NCBI GenBank assembly: GCA_963666755.2
Contig: CAXXGW010000009.1
Coordinates: forward strand, 2,108,001 to 2,172,000
Reading direction: 5' to 3'
Origin: CAXXOK01 sp963666755
Lineage (GTDB): Bacteria; Bacillota; Clostridia; Christensenellales; Aristaeellaceae
Length of the DNA: 64,000 nucleotides
Shown: piece by piece, positions 35,997 through 44,700 of the stretch
Layout: each line of letters opens with the position of its first letter
Numbering within the stretch: the first letter of the stretch is position 1
Program-made: the position numbers and the translations under genes
The notes under the pieces: model-generated
Databases searched by the model: none
Told to the model about the DNA's origin: nothing
What the model saw: only the letters and a program-made list of their open reading frames with translations

Positions 35997-38768
35997 TTAT
36001 TTGGCTTTGAGAGCGATGGCTAGTTTTTGATCGAGAATGATTCGGACGAGTTGCGGGTCAAATTGTGTACCTGCTTTCAGGGTGATTTCTGCGATGGCTT
36101 CGGCGGACGGTATCGCTTTTTGATAGGGCCTGTCGTGGGTCATAGCATCATATGCGTCGACGATCGCAAGAATACGGGCTAGCAAAGGAATTTTCTCGCC
36201 CATCAAACCCTGCGGATACCCGCCGCCATCCCACCGCTCATGATGACAAAGGATGCTTTCCGCCACTGGAATGAGCTCTGGGGTGGAAATGGCAATCCTG
36301 TAGCCGATTTCAGGATGTCTCTTCATTTCGGCCCATTCCTCAATGCTCAGCTTCCCTGGTTTTGTCAGGATGTAGTCGCTTATGCCCACTTTACCGATAT
36401 CGTGAAGCGTGGCAAGCAATTCCAAACGGTCCTGATCAGCTTGTGACAGTTTAAGCGCTTTCGCGACCACTTTGGAAAGCTCCACCAGCCGCTCCGCGTG
36501 TTTTCCGGTATCATGGTCCTTTTCGATCATCGTTGCCTTAATAGATGCGATGATCGCGCTATGGGAGCTATTGTGTTCCAGCAGCTTTCGCTGGTACATG
36601 TATCCTTCGGCGATGTGAAGGATTTGCAGAACATCCTCGTCCTCTGATCGTTTAATGCCAAAGCCCAATGATACGCTGTGTGCGTATTTTCCGTTGTTCG
36701 CTTTTGAATCCAAAGCGCTGAGCGCATCCTGTATCTTCGTAAGGATGAGCAACGCTGTTTCGCTGTCTGTTTGGGGCATAATTATGCCAAACTCGTCGCC
36801 GCCAACTCTGGCCACCGTATCCCCAACGCGGCAGCAATCGTTGATGACTCTGGCGCAGTCGATGATCAGACGATCGCCCTCCGCATGGCCAAAGGTGTCG
36901 TTAACAAGCTTGACACCGTTGATGTCGCCAAAAAAGACGGACAAAGGCAAACAACGCGGGATATCGAAACGCTTAAGCTCCATCTCAAAAAACCGGCGGT
37001 TAAACAGCCCCGTAAGGTAATCGTGATAGCTCAGATGAAGCAGCTCCGTTTCTGCCTGCTTCTTATTGGTTGTGTCGCTGGCAAAGCAAAGATACCGCTT
37101 TGCAGACAACTTAACGGCGTCGATGATCCACCACCGGGTGAGCCCGCTCTTGTGGACATAGTTTATCTCAATGTTCAGATGGCCAGCCTTTTGCAGCTCT
37201 TTCCACCTGTGTGCATTATCGCTAAAAGCTACAGGAGGCGTAATATCCTTGAAAGACATGTGCAGCAACGCCTCCACAGCGTAACCTGTGATCGCCGTAG
37301 TCGCCTGGTTTGCTTCAAGAAAGCGCCCTTGTTCATCAATAATATAGACAGCATACGGCGCATTTTTGATGTAATTGCTGTACTTCTCTTCACTTGCCTT
37401 CAGAGCGTGTTCAACCTCAATGCGCTCCGTTACATCGATCGCCAGATAGCCGAAGAGCTTTTCATCCTGGCTAGGCGCATGGATAGGAAAGAGCCGACTC
37501 TCAAAATACCGTTTGCCGCCATCGTACTCAAATACGTCAATGCTCTCCAGCGAAGGAGCGGCGTCCTTCGGTTGGGAAAGGACATACAACACCTTCTTGA
37601 AAATTTCGGGTGGCGCAACCCTCGTCGCTTCCTGCTTGACCCTGTCATCAGGCGGCATGCCAAGGATTCGCCTTGCGGCAGCCGACAGTTCCATGATTCT
37701 GCCCTTGTCGTCCATAATCACGATGGGGCTTGGACTGTAGTTAATTAAAGACTGTAGCCGCAATAGGCTTTTGCTCGTCTCCTCCGCTGCACGCACACGG
37801 TTTGTGATGTTGGAAAAGGTCGCCGCACATTGCGAGGGCGAAGTCCGATAGACGCTGATCACATAATGCTGGCTTGTAGCAAACGCGCAATATTCAAGCT
37901 GTGCCGGTTCGCCTGTAAGCACAACGTTCCCGCAGGTGATCAGCCAGGCGGGCACCACGTCCGGCAGCACATCGCGCGCGGCTTTGCCAAGGATATCAGC
38001 GTTGCTCAAGCCAACCATTTTTTCAAAGGCCGCGTTGACCGACAGAAATTTGCAATCCAGCGGCCTTCCGTGCTTGTCGAAGCTGATCTCCTGCAGCGCA
38101 AAGGCATCCGGCATTTGTTGGAGTAGTTGCTGACTGCATTCGTAACCTTGCGTGCGTTGAGGCTCGAAACGCTCCAGCCTTCCGTATGGAATCCGGTATG
38201 CCTGCGTATGTATCAACAATTGGCTTAGGATGACCGTCGCGGTGGGAAAGACGAGTAGCATCGGCAGAGCTAGCGCCCTGAACACTGCCATACCCTGCGG
38301 GTAAGGGATCAGCACTGTGCTGGCAAGCGCCGCTGCCTGAACGGTTACACTCATCATGAGGAGGTTGACCCAATACCGTTTCACAGTTTTGGGGTACACC
38401 CAGCGTCGCCAGGCAAGGCCGATCAACGCACTGGTGAGGATAACAACCAACCCAGGCAGCGTATCGACCCCGAAGTTGCTCGCCCCGAATATCGCAGTTG
38501 TGACGGCAACAATCGCCAATGGTACAGGGCCAAAAAGTAGCGCAGTTACGCTAACCAGAATTGAACGGGTATCCAGAAGCATGCCGGATGGCAGGATGAG
38601 GGGGGCATTCATGGCGATCAGGCAAAGCCCGGCGAGCATCAGTCCGCTGAGAATCGGCTGAAGACGACGGCGCTTTCGCGTCCAGAAACCAGCCGTATTC
38701 CAAACTGCACAAACAGCCAGCAGGACGGCAACATTGCCCGCGAGGGCAGTCACCACAGCGTGATCCAT
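35997..38768 (-). CDS. Membrane PAS/GGDEF/HD-GYP protein with LytS-like sensor
   Basis: This 923-residue cyclic-di-GMP enzyme has an N-terminal membrane domain of about six helices (residues 5-200). It matches the 5TMR-LYT type (LSGLMLAGL, DTRSILVSVTALLFGP), a domain that senses envelope or small-molecule signals in LytS-like proteins. Three PAS domains follow, then a GGDEF domain with intact motif and RVGD inhibitory site, and an HD-GYP domain with every key element (LHDIGK, KRHPEIG, CHHE, GYP, DAYDAM). Both opposing activities therefore look possible. AAAGGATGAGG precedes the ATG. It starts 23 bp after the end of the glucan synthase gene on the same strand, so the two are likely co-transcribed, suggesting a link between cyclic di-GMP and polysaccharide production. 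Confidence 0.9.
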   Translation of the reverse strand: MDHAVVTALAGNVAVLLAVCAVWNTAGFWTRKRRRLQPILSGLMLAGLCLIAMNAPLILPSGMLLDTRSILVSVTALLFGPVPLAIVAVTTAIFGASNFGVDTLPGLVVILTSALIGLAWRRWVYPKTVKRYWVNLLMMSVTVQAAALASTVLIPYPQGMAVFRALALPMLLVFPTATVILSQLLIHTQAYRIPYGRLERFEPQRTQGYECSQQLLQQMPDAFALQEISFDKHGRPLDCKFLSVNAAFEKMVGLSNADILGKAARDVLPDVVPAWLITCGNVVLTGEPAQLEYCAFATSQHYVISVYRTSPSQCAATFSNITNRVRAAEETSKSLLRLQSLINYSPSPIVIMDDKGRIMELSAAARRILGMPPDDRVKQEATRVAPPEIFKKVLYVLSQPKDAAPSLESIDVFEYDGGKRYFESRLFPIHAPSQDEKLFGYLAIDVTERIEVEHALKASEEKYSNYIKNAPYAVYIIDEQGRFLEANQATTAITGYAVEALLHMSFKDITPPVAFSDNAHRWKELQKAGHLNIEINYVHKSGLTRWWIIDAVKLSAKRYLCFASDTTNKKQAETELLHLSYHDYLTGLFNRRFFEMELKRFDIPRCLPLSVFFGDINGVKLVNDTFGHAEGDRLIIDCARVINDCCRVGDTVARVGGDEFGIIMPQTDSETALLILTKIQDALSALDSKANNGKYAHSVSLGFGIKRSEDEDVLQILHIAEGYMYQRKLLEHNSSHSAIIASIKATMIEKDHDTGKHAERLVELSKVVAKALKLSQADQDRLELLATLHDIGKVGISDYILTKPGKLSIEEWAEMKRHPEIGYRIAISTPELIPVAESILCHHERWDGGGYPQGLMGEKIPLLARILAIVDAYDAMTHDRPYQKAIPSAEAIAEITLKAGTQFDPQLVRIILDQKLAIALKAK

Positions 38769-38791
38769 ACAACCTCATCCTTTCATCAGGC

Positions 38792-41700
38792 TCAAGCTCG
38801 CTCGCCCAAAACCACGTTCACCTCATGTGCCGTTCCATCATTCACTAATGGGAGCGTATTTCCCGCCATGCGTTGTCCATCCAATGTTATTTCCCGCACG
38901 CCCTGTTGGCAGCCTTCGGGGTTTTGCACGGCAATAATATAGCACGTGTCCATGTATTGATATTTGATACGGAATCCAAGCCATTTTGCCGGGATGCAGG
39001 GATCGATCAGCAGCGTGTGACCGTTTTTCTGAAAACCGAGGATGTTTTCCAGCCCCGCACGGTACATCCATCCGGCAGCGCCCGTGTACCATGACCAACC
39101 GCCGCGGCCCTCGTTGGGGGTAACGGCATATACATCCGCCGCCATTACATACGGCTCCACTTTATAGCGATTGTATGCTCTGGCATCGCGGGTGTGGTTG
39201 AGGGGGCTGATCAGTTCAAACAGCTCTTCAGCCTTGTTGCCTTCGCCCTGCATCGCAAAAGCGATGATCGCCCACACGGCGGCATGCGTATATTGCCCGC
39301 CGTTTTCCCGCACACCCGGCACGTAACCCTTGATGTAGCCTGGTTCCATATCTCCCTCATAGAAGGGTGGCGTCAGCAGCAGAATGATACCGTCTCTGCG
39401 CAGTACCAGATGATCCTCCAACGAGTTCATGGCTTGCCTGGCTCGCTTCGGATCACCCGCCCTAGAGATGACCGACCACGACTGGGCAATGGCGTCGATG
39501 CGGCATTCGCTGTTCTGTTCCGAACCAAGCGGCGTACCGTTGTCGAAATACGCCCGACGGTACCAGTTGCCATCCCACGCGTTTTGCTCGATGCTGGCTG
39601 CCAGCGTAAGGCGCAGCTTTTCATAGCGTTCCGCCCGCACAGGATCCAACCGCGCGCGGCACAGGGGTGCGAACTTGCCAAGGATGGCGGTAAGGAACCA
39701 CCCCAGCCACACGCTTTCGCCCAACCCGCGGTTGCCAACGGTGTTCATGCTGTCGTTCCAATCCCCCGAGCCCATCAGCGGCAAGCCATGTACCCCAAAC
39801 CGCAGGGCTCGCTCCACCGCCCGCAGGCAGTGATCATACAGGGTGGCCGCCGTGTCCGAGACACTGGGCGTGCTGTAGCGTTCATCCTCAAACGGACTCA
39901 GCACAGGTGCTTCCACAAAGGGTAAGACCTCATCCAAAATGCCGGTGTCACCCGTGATGCGCACATACTCCGCCGTGGCATAGGGCAACCACAGGGAATC
40001 GTCGGATACGCGGGTGCGGGTACCTTTCCCCTGCGGCTCGTGCCACCAGTGCAGCACGTCACCCTCCACAAACTGGTGCCGCGCATGCAGCAGTATCTGC
40101 CTGCGCGCCGCTTCCGGCCAGACGGCCGCGATCGCCAGGCAATCCTGTAACTGGTCGCGGAAGCCGTAGGCGCCGCCGGACTGGTAGACGCCCGAGCGCG
40201 CCCACAGCCTGCAGGAGATCACCTGATAGGGCAGCCATCCGTTCATCATATGATTCATGGTTTCGCTTGGCGTTTCGATCTGCACGACGCTGATTTTTCT
40301 TTTCCAGAAGCGAACCGTTTCCGTGAGGGCGTCCCGCGCACTTTCAGGCGCACTGTAGCGGGCGATCATTCCCTCCGCCGAGGCGATACCCTCCGCCACA
40401 CCCAACAGGAAAACGACCTCCCTGCTCTCACCTGGCGCCAGGGTCATGCTGCCGCGTATGGCGGCGCAGGGGTCAAGCGCAGCGCCAACCTCGCCGGAAA
40501 GGGTTGGGTAGCGCAAGCCGTCCGGCTCTGCCATATCCCCGGTGCCAAAGAAGGATTTTCGGTCTCCGGTGAAGGAGCAGTTAGCCATCGTTTCATATAC
40601 CAGCATTACCTTGCCAGCCCAATTTTCGCTATAGCGGTTGGTCAACAGTACCGCGCCCGATGCCTCCACGCTGGTGGCGATATGCATGGCAGTCTCCTGC
40701 GCGCTGACCCCCATTACCGGCTGTATGTAGTAGGTTACGGTCAAGTGTCGCGGCCTGTCCGTTTGGTTGTGCAAGCGTAAAAGGCTAAGCTTCACCGACG
40801 CGTCCATCGGCACAAACTGGGTCAGCTCCTGTTCAAGACCGTGGCTGTTGTGCTCAAACACCGTATAGCCAAACCCGTGGCGAATCACATAGGGTTCGCT
40901 TTCGCGGATGGGCATGGGCGTGGGCGTCCATAGTGTGTCGGTATCGGTATCCTGCAGGTAGATCGCTTCGCCGGGGCTGTCCTGAACCGCGTCGTTGGAC
41001 CAGGGCGTCAGTTTGTTTTCGTGGCTGTTCTCCGCCCATGCATAGCCGGAACCGGCCTCTGAAACGATAAAACCGAACGAGGGGTTCGCAATCACATTCA
41101 CCCAGGGCGCGGGGGTGCGCTGCCCCGATTCCAGACGGATGATGTATTCGTTTCCATCCGGACTAAACCCACCAAGCCCGTTTGGATCCGACAGGATGTA
41201 TGGCTTGAGCGGTATCAGGGGGTCGACAGTCGCGGCAGGCAGGGGCAAGCGCGGCTGCGGTGTTCTGGTTGGCTGTGGCTGGCGCATCTGCTCTGCCAGC
41301 GTTGCGCCATTGCCATTGATGATGATGCGCGCGACCGCGTGAAGTAGCGCCATATCCTCCGGCGGCACCTTGTTACCGTCCAGCAGAAAGATGTCCTTGG
41401 GGATTTCCGTCAGGGTCTGGGTCTGGCTGGATAGCACGATATCCGTGATCAGTGTGAACAGCGGCAGCGCGTAACTATATGCCTCCTGGCTTACGATCAC
41501 CAGATCCACACTCAGATCTATCAGCCGCCAATACTCCTGCGCCTTGAGCACATCGTTAAGCGCATCCATTTGATCCATCTTCCCAAGCGTCATCAGCACG
41601 ATGGGCAGATCGCCGGAGATGCCGTACTTCCACAGCGCCGGTTGCCCCAGCGTATTCTTGGCAATCGTACTCCGGTATGCTTTGCGCGTTGGGCTGATAA

Positions 41701-44700
41701 ACACCAGCCCACTGATCATGTTTTGGTAGAGCTCCATTTCGGTGGCTTTCAGGTTGAGGTACCCCGCCTCCACCTGACTGCGGGTCAACGCAAGGTCGAA
41801 CGACTTTTCGATACTCTCCGGCGAATGGTACCGGTCTATCAGCGCGAGCAGCAGCTCCTTATTCTCGCTGACCGCTACAACAAACGAGATTTCCGCCTTT
41901 TTTCCGGGCTCGATGCGTACCTTGACCCGCAGGCTCATCACCGGGTCGAGCACCGCGCCTACGGTGCCCGAAAGCGGGCGGCTGCGCTCCAGCACGACAG
42001 GAGCTTTGAGGGTGTGCCCGCGCCCAATCCACTGCATCCTGTCGGTTTCGTACTGTACATCGCCGATCGACTCGCCTGTCAGCACCACCGCATTGGCGAC
42101 CCACAGGTTTTTATCCGCTTCAGACCTGGGCCGGCGGTTGGCGATGATGATGTGCCGTTGTTTATCAAAACTGGTTTCGATAAAAAGGTTGCCAAAGGCC
42201 GGATGGTTCAGGTCGGATGCCTGCGATGCCAGCACAACCTCAAAATAGCTGGTCACATCCAGTACGCTGGGTTCCGCTCCCGTGTTTTTCAGCGTGATGC
42301 GCCGTATCTCCACGTTGTCGCCGGAGGCGACCATCACCTCGGTCTTGGTATGAATGGCTCCATCCGTGCGTTTGAAGACGGCCTTGTCGGACGTGAAAGT
42401 GACCTCATATCCGGTAGGCGGGCGGTTCAGCGGCGCGTAGGTGGAAGACCATACCGCGTCGGTGGCCGTGTTGCGGATATAGAAGAACATCCCGTAGGGA
42501 TTGAGCACCGCGTCCGGCCGCCAGCGCGATACGACCGCCAGCCGGTTTTTGCTGTACCCCGTGCCCTGATCGGTGATCAAAACGCTATAGTTGCCATTTG
42601 AAAGGATATGCGCATTGGGCAGTTGGGGGTCAACAGCGGTAAACTTGCGCACAGGGGGCAATTCTCTTGCGATCATGCCCCTGAAGGGAAGTGTTTTCTC
42701 CTTGGCTTCCTTGGTAAACAGGAGGTTGCCCGGGATCTTCTCCTGCAACAGGAGGCGCGCTGCATTCATTTCCGCATCGGCATGGAAGCGGCGCTGCAAC
42801 GTGTTGCCGTGCAGGTAATTGTCGATAGCCAGCAGGCTCATGCCCTGATGATGTGCCATATAACTCTTAATAACGGCTCGCTTGCTTTCAAACGGCAGCC
42901 GCTCCGGCGTATAATCCGCCGCCTCGTAAAAACCGTGAGAGCTGTCCAGCCCTTCCGTTCGAAGGGTGTGGATGTTGCGAATGGCCGCTTCCGGGTTCAC
43001 CAGCAGTGCAAGGAAAGTAGCATAAGGCGCGACGACCGTATCCTCGGTCAGCCCGCGCTTGAGCCCAAGCCAGGGGACGCCGATGGCTTTGTACTGATAA
43101 TCCTGATTGCGGTCCAGCGCGTTGAAACAGGATTCCGAGAAGCCCCACGGCATCTCTTTTTGCCGGCCATACTTGATCTGGCTTCTGATCGCGAAGGAAT
43201 AGCTTTCGTCCAGCAGCGTGTTTGCGTAGCTTTTCATCACCAGCAACGGCATCAGGTATTCAAACATCGTACCTGTCCAGGATACAAGACCCTTGTAGCG
43301 GTCAACGACTGTCAGTGCCCGACCCATGCGGAACCAGTGCTCCGGAGGGACCTGCCCTTTGGCAATACTGATGTAGCTGGTCTGCCGCGCTTCAGAGGCA
43401 AGCAGATCGTAATAGGAGTTGGTCAGCTTGTTCTCATCCAGCGAAAAACCGATGGAGAACAACTGCCGTTTCTTGACATACAGGGGTATAAAATCCGTAG
43501 CATTACTCAGTGTGTCCAGCCTGCTCATCAGGCCTGCCACAAGGGTTACCAGTCGGGTCGCTTTTTCGCGGGCATCCATCAGGTCGGCTTTGGTCTGCGT
43601 GAGCCACTCAGTTAACGCGAGTGGCCAGCCATCGCCATTTTGGTGGATATTGCGCAACAGCTGATCGATGTGGCTGGCAATACGCCCATGCTGGCGGGGC
43701 AGCTCGCACAGGGACGGATTCTCCGCAAGCATGGCGACAACCGCATGCAAAGCGGCTGCGTCGCTTGCTGACAGCGCCTCTGCCGGAGCATCGGGGAGAA
43801 TGCGGATCAGGCGGCTACCGGGCAGGTACAAAGTGAGTTCGTCGGAAAACTGGGACAGCATCCGACGCGCTTTTTCACGCCACACCGTGTCATACAGCGC
43901 GGCCAGCCGCCCATCATCCTGCATCTCTGCGATGCGTCGACTCCAGAGGCGCAGATCTACGTTTCCCTGCGCCGTGATTACGCTGCGAAGGGCAAAGTTC
44001 CGCTCCAGCGTCACCCCGTCCGCTCCGGCGCAGTACAGTGTATCTTCCACGCCGTTCACCAGCCGTGCGTCTACCAGTGGACTTTCAAGATACTCCTTTA
44101 ATCCCTGGCGAAGGGCGATCAGGTATCCCACAAAGTTCCCGCTGTCCACTGTGGAGACATAACCGGGGGAGAGGGGAAAAAGCGTCGTGGTATCATACCA
44201 GTTTTGCAGGTGCCCGTTCCACTTGGGCAGCGACTCCACGGTGGAAAGCGTTTGATCAATCAGGGCCGCCATCTTGCCGGTGCCGATGTAGCCAAAGTCG
44301 CGCGCGGCCAGCGCCGCCAACAAACCGAAGCCGATGTTCGTCGGCGAAGTTCGGCGCGCGATGCCGCGCGGCGGATCGATCTGGTCGTTGTCCGGCGGCA
44401 GGTAATGGGTGCGCGAAGAGGTAAACTCCTCAAAGTAGCGCCAGGTTTTCCTCGCGGTCATACGCAACTCGCGTGCGTCCGCCGCCGAAGCGGGCGGCGG
44501 GCCGGAGCGGCTTTCCCCGCTGATTGCGTAGGCAACCAGCGGCGCGGCGCTCCACAGCAGCGCAACGCCAAGGCATGGAAGGAACGCCTCCGGCTTGAAA
44601 ACAGAAGCCAGAACGGGAAGGCTGAGCGCAAAAAGAACAGCGCCCCACATCTGCCACCAATAGCTGCTTAAACTGTGTTTCTGAGCCTTTTCCACATCCG

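Noticed and set aside
41570..43615. Long plus-strand open frames opposite the glucan synthase gene
   Set aside because: They arise from GC-rich codon structure of the synthase and lack homology and start signals.
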